A stretch of 64,000 nt of DNA, taken from positions 806,001 to 870,000 of the forward strand of contig NZ_FOIU01000001.1 in the NCBI RefSeq assembly GCF_900111495.1, read 5' to 3'. Shown here one piece after another: positions 26,192-35,797 of this stretch. The translations under genes and the position numbers were made by a program. Each line of letters begins with the position of its first letter. Positions within the stretch are counted from its first letter, which is position 1. The notes beneath the pieces are model-generated. The model did not search any database and was not told the DNA's origin. It worked only from the letters and a program-made list of their open reading frames with translations. The stretch is from Chryseobacterium wanjuense (GTDB lineage: Bacteria; Bacteroidota; Bacteroidia; Flavobacteriales; Weeksellaceae).

Positions 26192-26896
26192 ATGAACTTT
26201 CTAAAAGCCGAATGGCGAAAACTAGCCATCATCAACTACGAGATAAACCCTGAAACCCTGATAAAATACCTCCCAAAAGGTACAGAACTCGATTTCTACC
26301 AGGGAAAATGCTATGTAAGCTTAGTGGGTTTTATGTTTTTAAATACTAAATTATTAGGACTTCCAATTCTTTTTCACCGAAATTTTGAAGAAGTAAATTT
26401 AAGATTTTATGTCAAGAAAAAAGAGGGCAACGAATGGAAACGGGGAGTGGTTTTCATCAAAGAAATTGTACCGAAGCCGGCTTTAAGTTTTGTAGCTAAT
26501 TCTGTCTATAAAGAAAATTATAAAACAATGCCGATGAAAAATTTTATTAATGAAAAAGACGGAGAACTATTAATAAAATACTCTTGGAAAGATAAAAGCT
26601 GGCATTCAATTGAAATCACGGCAGAAAATGAACGGTTAAAAATGGAAACAAATGCAGAATTTGAATTCATCACGGAACATTATTTTGGCTTTACAAAAAA
26701 AGGAAATAAAACTTCTGAATATGAAGTCTGCCATCCGAAATGGGATTATTATTTCATCAAAGACTACCAGTTGGAAATTGATTTCGAAAAAATCTACGGA
26801 AAGGATTTCGGATTTTTAAATCATCAAAAACCAATCTCCATCATGCTTGCAGAAGGCTCTGAAATTGAAGTGAAAACAAAGAAATATTTAGCTTAA
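26192..26896 (+). CDS. DUF2071 family protein (YqjF-like)
   Basis: 234 residues. The N-terminus FLKAEWRKLAIINYEINPET, the motif LPKGTELDFYQGKCYVSLVG and the block VNLRFYVKKKEGNEWKRGVV are characteristic of DUF2071. The fold is related to acetoacetate decarboxylase but the catalytic lysine is not evident here. Cytoplasmic, no signal peptide. It lies 43 bases after the desaturase gene in the same direction. Family members have no established reaction; in Bacteroidota they often sit beside lipid or epimerase genes like the one that follows. Confidence 0.8.
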   Translation: MNFLKAEWRKLAIINYEINPETLIKYLPKGTELDFYQGKCYVSLVGFMFLNTKLLGLPILFHRNFEEVNLRFYVKKKEGNEWKRGVVFIKEIVPKPALSFVANSVYKENYKTMPMKNFINEKDGELLIKYSWKDKSWHSIEITAENERLKMETNAEFEFITEHYFGFTKKGNKTSEYEVCHPKWDYYFIKDYQLEIDFEKIYGKDFGFLNHQKPISIMLAEGSEIEVKTKKYLA

Positions 26897-26931
26897 TTTT
26901 AAAAAGCATCAAAACAGTTCGTATTTGCGCT

Positions 26932-26980
26932 GTCATCCTGAGGATAAACCGATGACTTCCGAACGAATGTTCACGAAGGA
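26932..26980. repeat. REP-like spacer element 'TGTCATCCTGAGG...GAAGGATCTC'
   Basis: The stretch resembles a common Bacteroidota spacer repeat. It lies between the DUF2071 and epimerase genes and may separate their transcripts. Diverged relative at 1186-1215. Confidence 0.4.
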
Positions 26981-27034
26981 TCTCAACGTAAAAGAAACAA
27001 ACAACTTGCAACCATCAACCACCAACTAGAAAAA

Positions 27035-27928
27035 ATGAAAATAATCATCGCCGCCGGAACAGGATTTCTGGGAAAAAACCTGGAAAAATATTTTACAGAA
27101 AAAGGAAATGAGGTTTATATTTTAACCAGAAGTCCAAAACGAAATAATGAAATGTATTGGAATGCGAAAACATTAGGAGAATGGAAAAACATCCTTGAAA
27201 ATGCAGATATTTTAATTAATCTTGCAGGAAAATCTGTTGACTGCAGGTACACAGAGAAAAATAAAAAGGAAATTTATTCCTCAAGAATCGACAGTACAAA
27301 AGTGCTTCAACAGGCTATTGATGACTGCAGGAATAAACCTAAAGTTTGGTTAAATGCAAGTTCCGCAACGATTTATGTGCATTCCGAAACACAATTAAAT
27401 ACAGAAGAAAACGGAATTATCGGAGACGATTTTTCAATGAATATTTGTAAAAGTTGGGAAAAAGAATTTTTTAAAGCAAAAACTGAAAATCTGCGAAAAG
27501 TAGCTTTACGAACTTCTATTGTTTTAGGTAATAACGGAGGCGCTTTTCCAAAATTAAAAATGATCACAAAATTCGGATTGGGAGGAAAGCAAGGACGCGG
27601 AAATCAGAATGTAAGCTGGATTCATATCGATGATTTTTGTAAAGCGATTCAATTTATTATTGATCATGAAAATATTTCAGGAAAAATCAATATTACGGCA
27701 CCGAATCCTTTATCCAACAAAGAATTTATGATGAAATTAAGGAAAGAAATGAAAGCTCAATTTGGGTTGAATGCCCCCGTTTGGCAGTTGGAAATCGCAT
27801 CAATTTTTTTAAAAACCGAAACCGAATTATTACTAAAAAGCAGAAATGTTTATCCTGATAAATTAATGAAAAGTGGTTTTGAATTTTCTTATCTGGAAAT
27901 AGATTCTGCATTTAAAAATTTAATTTAA
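27035..27928 (+). CDS. TIGR01777 family NAD(P)-dependent epimerase-like protein
   Basis: 297 residues, extended short-chain dehydrogenase fold. The nucleotide-binding loop is AAGTGFLGKNL (residues 6-16), close to the usual GGTGFIG. Then follow NLAGKSVDCRYTEKNKKEIY and SRIDSTKVL, the family's own signature, and NASSATIY. The C-terminal 50 residues (APVWQLEIASIFLKTETELL) are the DUF1731 tail. Relatives include E. coli YfcH; no reaction is proven. It probably belongs to the regulated membrane/lipid run, although 138 bases with a repeat lie before it. Confidence 0.85.
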   Translation: MKIIIAAGTGFLGKNLEKYFTEKGNEVYILTRSPKRNNEMYWNAKTLGEWKNILENADILINLAGKSVDCRYTEKNKKEIYSSRIDSTKVLQQAIDDCRNKPKVWLNASSATIYVHSETQLNTEENGIIGDDFSMNICKSWEKEFFKAKTENLRKVALRTSIVLGNNGGAFPKLKMITKFGLGGKQGRGNQNVSWIHIDDFCKAIQFIIDHENISGKINITAPNPLSNKEFMMKLRKEMKAQFGLNAPVWQLEIASIFLKTETELLLKSRNVYPDKLMKSGFEFSYLEIDSAFKNLI

Positions 27929-28063
27929 ATATGATAAGTCACTTTTTGAGAATACTTTAAAATTTGAAAATTATTTTAACCTAAAACTTAATTTTCACTT
28001 GATTATATTGACATTTTTGTGGTTTTAATAAATGATGATTAAATTAGCACAAACTAAACTTCA

Positions 28064-29506
28064 ATGTTAATCAGACAAAAAACGAAAACCTTATTTCTCT
28101 CATCATTACTTATATCCACAGCTTTTTTTTCGCAGGCTCACAATGTTTCAAAAGGCTATCAGAAACCTACTGATCCTCTTGTTGTTCAAAATCTGGAAAA
28201 CTGGCAGGATTTGAAATTCGGACTGTTTATGCATTGGGGAACCTACAGCCAGTGGGGAATTGTAGAGAGTTGGAGTTTATGCCCGGAAGATGAATCCTGG
28301 ACACAAAGAAAACCGGAACACGGAAAATCTTACTACGAATATGTAAAAAACTATGAAAATCTTCAGGCAACTTTTAATCCTACACAGTTTAATCCGCAAA
28401 AATGGGCAGATGCCGTAAAAAAGGCCGGGATGAAATATGTGGTGTTCACAACGAAGCATCATGATGGTTTTGCCATGTTCGATACCCAACAATCGGATTA
28501 TAAAATTACATCTTCAAAAACACCTTTTTCCAAAAATCCGAAAGCGGATGTGGCGAAGGAAATTTTCAATACATTCCGAAAAGAAGGCTTCAAAATCGGA
28601 GCTTATTTTTCAAAACCCGATTGGCATTCTGATGATTATTGGTGGTCGTATTTTCCGCCAAAAGACAGAAATGTGAATTATGATCCTAAAAAATACCCCG
28701 AAAGATGGGACAATTTCAAAAAATTCACCTTCAATCAGCTCAACGAAATTACCTCAAACTATGGTAAAATCGATATTCTTTGGCTGGATGGAGGCTGGGT
28801 TCGCCCTTTCAACACCATCGACTCGAATGTTGAATGGCAGAGAACCATTAAGGTTGAACAGGATATCGATATGGATAAAATTGGGACAATGGCCAGAAAA
28901 AACCAACCCGGAATTATCATTGTAGACCGCACCGTTCCTGGAAAATGGGAAAATTATGTAACACCGGAGCAGGCTGTTCCAGAACATCCTTTATCGATTC
29001 CATGGGAGAGCTGCATCACGATGGGAGACTCTTTTTCGTACGTTCCGAACGACAATTATAAGTCGTCTCAGAAGATTATCGAGACATTAGTTAAAATCAT
29101 TTCGAGAGGAGGAAATTATCTGATGAACATCGCTCCCGGACCCAATGGCGACTATGATCCGATTGTTTACGAAAGGTTAAAAGAAATTTCCGGCTGGATG
29201 AACAGCAATCAGTCGGCGGTATTTGCAACGAGAAGTGTAGCGCCTTACCACGACGGAAATTTTTATTATACGCAAAGCAAAGATGGAAAAACAGTGAATA
29301 TTTTTCACTTAGATGAAAAAGCAGATTATCAATCGCCATCCACTTTAAGTTTTCTGATTCCTGAAAATTTTAAACCAAAATCATTGAAAGTTTTAGGATT
29401 ATCCAATAAAATTCAATGGAAAAAATCAGGAAATTCAATTGAAATTAATTTGCCTAAAGAAAGAAATCAATTAAAATATGCAACCGTAATTCAAATTACA
29501 CAATAA
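28064..29506 (+). CDS. Alpha-L-fucosidase (GH29)
   Basis: 480 residues with a signal peptide (FLSSLLISTAFFSQA). The barrel begins with WQDLKFGLFMHWGTYSQWG; AGMKYVVFTTKHHDGFAMFD is the family's second landmark; ILWLDGGWV contains the nucleophile D242. A C-terminal beta-domain follows (from about 385). It releases terminal alpha-linked fucose from glycans in the periplasm or outside. The acid/base residue is not clear from the sequence alone. A GH3 gene lies downstream in the same direction, 243 bases away, so the two may serve one glycan, though a repeat separates them. Confidence 0.92.
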   Translation: MLIRQKTKTLFLSSLLISTAFFSQAHNVSKGYQKPTDPLVVQNLENWQDLKFGLFMHWGTYSQWGIVESWSLCPEDESWTQRKPEHGKSYYEYVKNYENLQATFNPTQFNPQKWADAVKKAGMKYVVFTTKHHDGFAMFDTQQSDYKITSSKTPFSKNPKADVAKEIFNTFRKEGFKIGAYFSKPDWHSDDYWWSYFPPKDRNVNYDPKKYPERWDNFKKFTFNQLNEITSNYGKIDILWLDGGWVRPFNTIDSNVEWQRTIKVEQDIDMDKIGTMARKNQPGIIIVDRTVPGKWENYVTPEQAVPEHPLSIPWESCITMGDSFSYVPNDNYKSSQKIIETLVKIISRGGNYLMNIAPGPNGDYDPIVYERLKEISGWMNSNQSAVFATRSVAPYHDGNFYYTQSKDGKTVNIFHLDEKADYQSPSTLSFLIPENFKPKSLKVLGLSNKIQWKKSGNSIEINLPKERNQLKYATVIQITQ

Positions 29507-29516
29507 CTATAAACTG

Positions 29517-29728
29517 TCTTTAAAAAGACCTGGGAAATCGCAGCGTTAAGAAAATTAAAACTTAATCCGTTAAAAAATTCCCATTGTTTGAAGCGCGACA
29601 CAAATATTGAACCGAAGAACGAATATTGAATTCGCGCAAGTTTTGGGAATTTTAGGATTAAATTTTAATTTTTAGCGGAGAGTTCCAAGTCTTGAATTTT
29701 TGGTTCTTTTGTTTCAAGACAAAAGAAC
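29517..29728. repeat. Dispersed spacer repeat ending in a 10-bp hairpin
   Basis: The gap between the GH29 and GH3 genes has pieces I recall from many Chryseobacterium spacers (TTTGAAGCGCGACACAAATA, AAGTTTTGGGAATTTT, GAGAGTTCCAAGTCTTGAAT). Two parts, AAATTCCCA near 29575 and TTGGGAATTTT near 29643, are complementary. The end is a perfect stem GTTCTTTTGT / ACAAAAGAAC (29703-29728), 21 bases before the GH3 start codon. Confidence 0.45.
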
Positions 29729-29749
29729 AATAATTAAATCAAATTATTT

Positions 29750-32413
29750 ATGTGCTTTAAATTTCGTTTTAAAATCATAGCAATTTCATTATTGAGTTCT
29801 ATATTCATCTCAGCTCAAAAACCTTTGTACAAAGATCCGAAACAGCCTGTTGAAGCCAGAGTTCAGGATTTGTTGAATAGAATGACACCTGAAGAAAAAT
29901 TCTGGCAGTGCTTCATGATTCCCGGAGATTTGGATAATGTTCCGAAAGGTCAGTATTCCCACGGAATTTTCGGATTACAGGTAAGTGCAGGAAATCAGGG
30001 TGGTGGCGTTGCAGGGCAAATGTTGAAATACAACGCGAATGAAGATGCAGAAAGATTGGCGAAAAAAATTAATGCCATTCAAAAATATTTTGTGGAAGAA
30101 TCGAGGTTGGGAGTTCCGATTATCCCTTTTGATGAGGCTTTGCACGGGTTGATGCGTGAAGGGGCAACGGCTTTTCCTCAGGCGATCGGATTGGCGGCGA
30201 CCTTCAATCCGGATTTGATGAAAGAGGTTTCGACGGCCATTGCAAAAGAATCGAAGCTGAGGGGAATTCGGCAGATTTTGACTCCGGTGGTGAATTTGGC
30301 GAGTGATGTTCGATGGGGAAGAACGGAGGAAACGTACGGCGAAGATCCGTTTCTGACTTCTGTGATGGGTGTAAATTTTGTCAGTTCCTTTGAAAATCAG
30401 GGAATTATTACGACTCCGAAACATTTTTTGGCGAATGTCGGCGAGGGTGGAAGAGATTCGTATCCAATTCATTGGAGCAAAAGATATTTGGAGGAAACTC
30501 ATTTGATTCCCTTCCAGAAAGCCTTTAAACAAGGGAAAAGCCGTTCTGTAATGACTTCTTATAATTTGTTGGATGGAAGACCTTCCACGGCAAATCATTG
30601 GTTGTTAACGGAAAAATTAAAAAATGAATGGAATTTCAAAGGTTTTGTCATCAGCGATGCAAGCGCGGTGGGTGGAGCCAATGTTCTGCATTTTACGGCA
30701 AAAGATTATGACGATGCTTCTGCACAAGCGATGAATGCAGGGCTTGATGTGATTTTCCAGACAGAATATAATCATTATAAATTGTTTATTCCTCCCTTTT
30801 TGGATGGGCGAATTTCAAAGGAGAGAATTGATGATGCGGTAGCAAGAGTGTTGAGAGCAAAATTTGAACTGGGTTTGTTTGAAAATCCCTATGTTTCCAA
30901 TAAAGATATTCAGGAATTAAAAAGAATCAATCACAAGCCTTTAGCAGAAAAAACAGCCATTGAATCTTTTGTTTTGCTTCAAAATAATAATCAGACACTT
31001 CCGATTTTGGAAAATTTTAAAAAGATTTTGGTGGTTGGAACAGATGCTGTTGATGCGAGATTAGGAGGGTATTCCGGACCGGGGAATAAGAAAGTGAATA
31101 TTTTGGATGGAATTAAAAATTTCGTTAAAAATAAAAATATTGAAGTAAATTATTCAAAAGGAATTGACTGGAACCTGAAAAGTTTTACAACCGTCCCAAG
31201 TGAATTTTTATCGTCAGAAAATCAAAAAGGATTAAAAGGAAATTATTTTTCCAATTCTGATTTAAAAGGAAATCCCGCATTTGAAAAGCAGGACGAACAG
31301 TTGAATTTTAAATGGACATTGTATTCTCCCAACCCGGAAAAACTGCAGCCCGACAATTACAGCGTTCGTTGGACGGGAAAACTGGAAGCTCCCGATTCAG
31401 GAAAATACAAGCTGGGATTGCGTGGAAATGATGGTTTCAGATTGTACGTGAACGGAAAATTATGGATTGACCATTGGGAAAAGTTGAGTTATTCAACCCA
31501 AACAGTTGATCTTGATTTTATTAAAGGGCAAAAGTATGATATCACTGTTGAGTTCCATGAAAACAGGGGAGAAGCAAACATCGAATTGATCTGGAATTAT
31601 GGTTTAAATGATGGGCAAAAAGATTTTAATGATGCTTTACAATTGGCTCAAAATGCAGACTACATCATCGTTACAGCCGGAATTCATGAAGGTGAATTTC
31701 AGGATCGTTCTTCGTTGAGCCTTCCGGGAAATCAGGAAAAATTTATTCAGGAAGTTTCAAAATTAAATAAGCCGACAACGGTAGTTTTGGTCGGTGGTTC
31801 TGCCATTAAAACGACCGATTGGAAGGACAAAGTCGGGGCGATTTTAGACGTTTGGTATCCCGGAGAGGAAGGCGGAAATGCAGTGGCAAAAGTGCTTTTC
31901 GGAGCAGAGAATCCTTCGGGAAAATTGCCGATTACGTTTCCGGTTGAGGAAGGGCAATTGCCTTTGACTTACAATCATCACCCAACCGGAAGGGGAAATG
32001 ATTATCATGATTTGAGTGGCGAACCACTGTATCCTTTTGGTTTCGGATTGAGTTACACGAGTTTTGAAATTTCCGATTTAAAATTAAATAAAACAAAATT
32101 CACTGAAAACGAAACGATTGTAGCGACCATTACGGTTAAAAATACAGGTTCAAAAGCGGGAAGTGAAGTTGTTCAGTTATATGTAAAAGACTTGCTGGCT
32201 TCCGTTTCAAGACCGGTTATTGAGTTGAAAGGATTGAAAAAAATAGCGCTGAAACCTGGAGAATCAAAGCAGATTTCCATTGAAGTTCCGGTACAGGAAT
32301 TGAAATTTTTAGATGAAAAAATGAATTGGATCGTCGAAAAAGGAACCTATAGAATTATGGTTGGAAATTCCTCAAAAAACCTTCCTTTAAAGCAAAATGT
32401 TGAGATTGAATGA
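29750..32413 (+). CDS. Secreted GH3 glycosidase with inserted PA14 domain
   Basis: 887 residues with a signal peptide (about 1-22). The GH3 barrel contains FDEALHGLMREGATAFPQAI and KHFLANVGEGG; the nucleophile is D303 in GFVISDASAVGG. The second alpha/beta domain (about 390-740) is split by a PA14 carbohydrate-binding insert at about 494-620 (KGNYFSNSDLKGNPAF, DGFRLYVNGKLWIDHW). The C-terminal fibronectin-like domain starts near 785. Such PA14-GH3 enzymes are beta-glucosidases or xylosidases acting on plant or microbial glycans; specificity cannot be read. It follows the GH29 gene. Confidence 0.9.
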   Translation: MCFKFRFKIIAISLLSSIFISAQKPLYKDPKQPVEARVQDLLNRMTPEEKFWQCFMIPGDLDNVPKGQYSHGIFGLQVSAGNQGGGVAGQMLKYNANEDAERLAKKINAIQKYFVEESRLGVPIIPFDEALHGLMREGATAFPQAIGLAATFNPDLMKEVSTAIAKESKLRGIRQILTPVVNLASDVRWGRTEETYGEDPFLTSVMGVNFVSSFENQGIITTPKHFLANVGEGGRDSYPIHWSKRYLEETHLIPFQKAFKQGKSRSVMTSYNLLDGRPSTANHWLLTEKLKNEWNFKGFVISDASAVGGANVLHFTAKDYDDASAQAMNAGLDVIFQTEYNHYKLFIPPFLDGRISKERIDDAVARVLRAKFELGLFENPYVSNKDIQELKRINHKPLAEKTAIESFVLLQNNNQTLPILENFKKILVVGTDAVDARLGGYSGPGNKKVNILDGIKNFVKNKNIEVNYSKGIDWNLKSFTTVPSEFLSSENQKGLKGNYFSNSDLKGNPAFEKQDEQLNFKWTLYSPNPEKLQPDNYSVRWTGKLEAPDSGKYKLGLRGNDGFRLYVNGKLWIDHWEKLSYSTQTVDLDFIKGQKYDITVEFHENRGEANIELIWNYGLNDGQKDFNDALQLAQNADYIIVTAGIHEGEFQDRSSLSLPGNQEKFIQEVSKLNKPTTVVLVGGSAIKTTDWKDKVGAILDVWYPGEEGGNAVAKVLFGAENPSGKLPITFPVEEGQLPLTYNHHPTGRGNDYHDLSGEPLYPFGFGLSYTSFEISDLKLNKTKFTENETIVATITVKNTGSKAGSEVVQLYVKDLLASVSRPVIELKGLKKIALKPGESKQISIEVPVQELKFLDEKMNWIVEKGTYRIMVGNSSKNLPLKQNVEIE

Positions 32414-32530
32414 TTTGTGTTTTAAAGACAAAATCAATCTTGGTATGATATCTGTAATATTAACTTTAAATCTGAATGAATTTAATTGATCATTATTAAT
32501 CACTTAAAATTATTCAAAAAAGTAAATATC

Positions 32531-32791
32531 ATGAAAAAGTTAATTATATCAATGATCGTATTGCTGGGATTATCAATGAATGTTTCTGCACAGCAACGTC
32601 CGCCGGCTCCTCCGCATCCTTCGAAAAGTGAGCTGATTGCGATGAAATCTCGTGAGCTGGATAGAAGATACAACGAAGAAAAAAAACTGATTCTGAATCA
32701 TCCGCTGGCAACTAAAAAAATGAAGAGAGATCAGCTAAAGGCTTTAAATGAAAAATATCAAAGCCAGAAAAGATTGCTTAAAAAAATGTAA
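32531..32791 (+). CDS. Small secreted basic protein
   Basis: 86 residues. Signal peptide MKKLIISMIVLLGLSMNVSA is followed by a Pro-rich start (QQRPPAPPHPSKSE) and a long charged helix with many Lys and Arg. No family is recognised; such short periplasmic coiled helices in Bacteroidota resemble CpxP/Spy-like or metal-stress proteins only loosely. The ATG at 32531 is chosen because the signal peptide starts there. A terminator follows 30 bases after the stop. Confidence 0.6.
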   Translation: MKKLIISMIVLLGLSMNVSAQQRPPAPPHPSKSELIAMKSRELDRRYNEEKKLILNHPLATKKMKRDQLKALNEKYQSQKRLLKKM

Positions 32792-32820
32792 TACAACAAT
32801 TTTAATACAATAAATCGTTG

Positions 32821-32847
32821 AAAGAGAATACTTTTTGTGTTCTCTTT
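32821..32847 (+). terminator. Terminator of the small secreted-protein gene
   Basis: Stem AAAGAGAA / TTCTCTTT with loop TACTTTTTGTG, followed by TTTTTA. Confidence 0.7.
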
Positions 32848-32957
32848 TTTTATTTGAAACCATAAAATGCTGTAGGTTTTATATTACAGAATGAATTTCC
32901 GGAAACGTGCTTCATCCAAATATTTTTCCTTAAATTCGCATAAAAATTTTTATACTA

Positions 32958-34346
32958 ATGAACTACGATATTATTGTCATCGGAAGTGGTCCTGGTGGAT
33001 ATGTTACAGCTATTAGAGCGGCACAATTGGGTTTCAAAACTGCAATTATCGAGAAAGAAAATTTGGGAGGAATCTGTCTAAACTGGGGTTGTATTCCTAC
33101 TAAAGCTTTGTTGAAATCTGCTCAGGTATTTCATTATATCAATCATGCTGAAGAATATGGTTTAAACAAAGTGGAGGCGAGCTTTGAGTTTCCAAACGTG
33201 ATTCAGAGAAGCCGTGGTGTTGCATCTAAAATGAGCAAAGGAATTGAGTTCTTGATGAAAAAGAACAAAATCGATGTTATTTTAGGGACTGCAAAAGTTC
33301 AGAAAGGTAAAAAAGTTTCTGTTACGGATAAAGACGGGAAAGTAACCGAATATACAGGTACTCACATCATTATCGCTACAGGAGCTCGTTCAAGAGAATT
33401 ACCGAACTTGCCTCAAGACGGTAAAAAAGTAATCGGATACAGACAGGCATTATCTCTTCCTGAGCAGCCGAAATCTATGATTGTTGTAGGTTCCGGAGCG
33501 ATCGGGGTAGAATTTGCCGATTTCTATAATACAATGGGTACAAAAGTAACTGTTGTAGAATTCATGCCAAACATCGTTCCTGTTGAGGATGAGGAAATTT
33601 CTAAACACTTGGAAAAATCTCTGAAAAAATCAGGAATCGAGATCATGACAAATGCTTCTGTAGAAAGTGTTGACACAAGCGGAGCAGGCGTAAAAGCTAA
33701 TGTAAAAACGGCTAACGGAAACATAACTCTTGAAGCTGATATCTTGTTATCTGCTGTTGGTATCGCTGCAAACATCGAGAACATCGGTCTTGAAGAAGTG
33801 GGAATCCAGACAGATAAAGGAAGAGTTTTGGTAAACGAATGGTACGAAACTTCAGTTCCGGGTTACTACGCGATCGGAGATATCATCCCGACTCAGGCTT
33901 TGGCACACGTTGCTTCTGCGGAAGGAATTACCTGTGTAGAAAAAATCAAAGGAATGCATGTTGAGAAAATCGACTATGGCAATATTCCGGGATGTACATA
34001 CTGCCACCCTGAAGTCGCTTCTGTTGGTCTTACAGAAAAGCAGGCTAAAGAAAAAGGCTACGAAATCAAAGTGGGTAAATTCCCTCTTTCTGCCAGTGGA
34101 AAAGCAACTGCAAACGGAAATACAGACGGTTTCGTTAAAGTTATTTTCGATGCTAAATATGGTGAATGGTTAGGTTGCCACATGATCGGTGAAGGGGTTA
34201 CAGATATGGTTGCCGAGGCTGTTGTTGCCAGAAAATTGGAAACTACAGGTCACGAGATCATCAAATCAATCCACCCGCACCCGACAGTTTCTGAAGCAAT
34301 TATGGAAGCTGCTGCTGCTGCTTACGGTGAAGTGATCCATATTTAA
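32958..34346 (+). CDS. lpdA: Dihydrolipoyl dehydrogenase (E3)
   Basis: 462 residues. FAD-binding GSGPGGY (9-15); redox disulfide in GGICLNWGCIP (C40 and C45); NAD-binding VVGSGAIGVEF; and the interface motif HPHPTVSEA near the end with the catalytic His-Glu pair. All E3 landmarks are present. The enzyme reoxidises dihydrolipoyl groups of 2-oxoacid dehydrogenase complexes and glycine cleavage H-protein. It could serve the fused E1 at 12586, although the genes are 18 kb apart. Chryseobacteria usually have more than one E3, so which complex it serves is not known. The PH-domain gene follows after 34 bases. Confidence 0.95.
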   Translation: MNYDIIVIGSGPGGYVTAIRAAQLGFKTAIIEKENLGGICLNWGCIPTKALLKSAQVFHYINHAEEYGLNKVEASFEFPNVIQRSRGVASKMSKGIEFLMKKNKIDVILGTAKVQKGKKVSVTDKDGKVTEYTGTHIIIATGARSRELPNLPQDGKKVIGYRQALSLPEQPKSMIVVGSGAIGVEFADFYNTMGTKVTVVEFMPNIVPVEDEEISKHLEKSLKKSGIEIMTNASVESVDTSGAGVKANVKTANGNITLEADILLSAVGIAANIENIGLEEVGIQTDKGRVLVNEWYETSVPGYYAIGDIIPTQALAHVASAEGITCVEKIKGMHVEKIDYGNIPGCTYCHPEVASVGLTEKQAKEKGYEIKVGKFPLSASGKATANGNTDGFVKVIFDAKYGEWLGCHMIGEGVTDMVAEAVVARKLETTGHEIIKSIHPHPTVSEAIMEAAAAAYGEVIHI

Positions 34347-34380
34347 TTCAAATAAAATAAACTAATAATAAAATACAACG

Positions 34381-34995
34381 ATGTTCAAAAAATTAGCTGC
34401 AGAAGCGTTAGGATTAGGTGATATCGGTAAAATTATTCCTTCTCAGGATTATGACAAAGTAGACTCGGATGATTATATTTTGTCGGAAGATAATGAGAAA
34501 ATTTTCTTCTTGATTAAATCTAAAAGAGACGAATATTGCTTTACAAACAGAGCATTAATTCACATCGACGGGGCAAGTGCTTTGGATAAAAAAAGAGTGT
34601 TGAGAAGATACGAATATTATCAGTTTCCTTTTTCTAATATCGCGCTGCAAACTGCCGGAACGATCGATCTTGATGTTGAAATTTCATTCAATATCGGAAA
34701 TGTTCCTTTGATGATCAGTGTTACGAAAAGTCAGGTGGATCAGTTGAAAGACTTGTATAAAGCGCTTTTGGCGATTCAGCAGGAAGTTCATCACAACCAT
34801 TCGTTGTTGAATTTCGCCAACGACAGCTTACAAAAAGCAGTAACGACGGTAGCATCAGGAAAGCAGGAAAATGTTTCGAAAAGTCAGGAGTTGCAGAACA
34901 TCAATGAGTATATTTTCAATTGGAACAAAAACAGTTTCAATACATATAACCAGAAAGATTTTTCAGCAATTTTTGAAAAGTATATTAATAACTAA
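34381..34995 (+). CDS. PH-domain protein (bacterial PH / YvbH-like)
   Basis: 204 residues. Residues about 35-130 form a bacterial PH-like domain (FFLIKSKRDEYCFTNRALIH, RRYEYYQFPFSNIALQTAGT). The rest (about 130-204) is helical and fits the YvbH-type oligomerisation tail. No membrane segment. Bacterial PH domains of this type form rings; their ligands are not known. It follows lpdA by 34 bases and ends at a good terminator, so the two share a transcript, without an obvious functional link. Confidence 0.75.
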   Translation: MFKKLAAEALGLGDIGKIIPSQDYDKVDSDDYILSEDNEKIFFLIKSKRDEYCFTNRALIHIDGASALDKKRVLRRYEYYQFPFSNIALQTAGTIDLDVEISFNIGNVPLMISVTKSQVDQLKDLYKALLAIQQEVHHNHSLLNFANDSLQKAVTTVASGKQENVSKSQELQNINEYIFNWNKNSFNTYNQKDFSAIFEKYINN

Positions 34996-35015
34996 AATAT
35001 TAATCTGCATTATAT

Positions 35016-35039
35016 AAAGCCCGGAATTTTCTGGGCTTT
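35016..35039 (+). terminator. Terminator after the PH-domain gene
   Basis: Stem AAAGCCC / GGGCTTT, loop GGAATTTTCT, then a T-run. Ends the lpdA transcript. Confidence 0.85.
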
Positions 35040-35056
35040 TTTTAACTTTATTAATT

Positions 35057-35656
35057 ATGAAAAAAATTACTTTATTACTTTTGATTCTTTGTTTTAACGC
35101 TCTGTTTTCTCAAAAAGAAGAGATGTTTAAGGAAACGTATTTCCCTGTAAAGTATGTATTAAAAAGCTCTAAAGACACCATAAAAACAAAAATTCTCAAT
35201 ATCGGATTTTACTCCAACGAAGAATTTTCTCCTGCAACCTACATCAAGCAAATGACGGTTTTAGACCCTTCCGGAAATAAAGTGAAAGTGCCTGAAAATA
35301 ATATTCTGTATCTGGAAATTGTTGATCTTAAGAAAGTTAAAAGAAAATTTGTAGATGCAAAATCGATTATTTCTAAAGACCTCGGATTGGTTCAGATCAT
35401 ATACAGCGGCAAAAAAACGGACTGGTACAGGAAAAGTTCTTATTCTGGATCCATTTACACCTACAAAACAGACGACGTCGATTATTTGAAATTTCATAAA
35501 GACAAAAGTATGATGGAAATACACTTCGACATACCGGGCGCCAAGTATCAGATCAAAGAAAAATTTTACAATTACCCTGATTTAGCATTGTTAATAGATA
35601 ACATGGTTGAAGATACCGACCTGTTGAAGGTGCTGAAACTATATGATAAAAAATAA
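35057..35656 (+). CDS. Secreted protein of unknown function
   Basis: 199 residues with a signal peptide (MKKITLLLLILCFNALFSQ). The mature protein is rich in Lys, Asp and Tyr and has alternating strands (VKYVLKSSKDTIKTKILNIG, VPENNILYLEIVDLKKVKRK, VQIIYSGKKTDWYRKSSYSG). No known domain. It begins 17 bases after the terminator of the preceding gene; probably its own unit. Periplasmic or outer-membrane location is likely from the signal peptide only. Confidence 0.6.
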   Translation: MKKITLLLLILCFNALFSQKEEMFKETYFPVKYVLKSSKDTIKTKILNIGFYSNEEFSPATYIKQMTVLDPSGNKVKVPENNILYLEIVDLKKVKRKFVDAKSIISKDLGLVQIIYSGKKTDWYRKSSYSGSIYTYKTDDVDYLKFHKDKSMMEIHFDIPGAKYQIKEKFYNYPDLALLIDNMVEDTDLLKVLKLYDKK

Positions 35657-35748
35657 GTTATCAAAATAAGTTTTTAAGGTTCTTCATTTTATTCATGATA
35701 AGATTTTAAAACGGCTATTTTTTATTGAAATATCTCACAATTAGTTTA

Positions 35749-35781
35749 TACCATAAAGATTAACTCACTAACTTTATGGTA
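35749..35781. promoter_or_regulatory. 10-bp inverted repeat just before the M19-like gene
   Basis: TACCATAAAG at 35749-35758 and CTTTATGGTA at 35772-35781 are perfect reverse complements with 13 bases between. The repeat ends 16 bases before the ATG, with no T-run after it, so an operator or leader structure is more likely than a terminator. Confidence 0.45.
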
Positions 35782-35797
35782 ATCAAAAACTAAGGTC

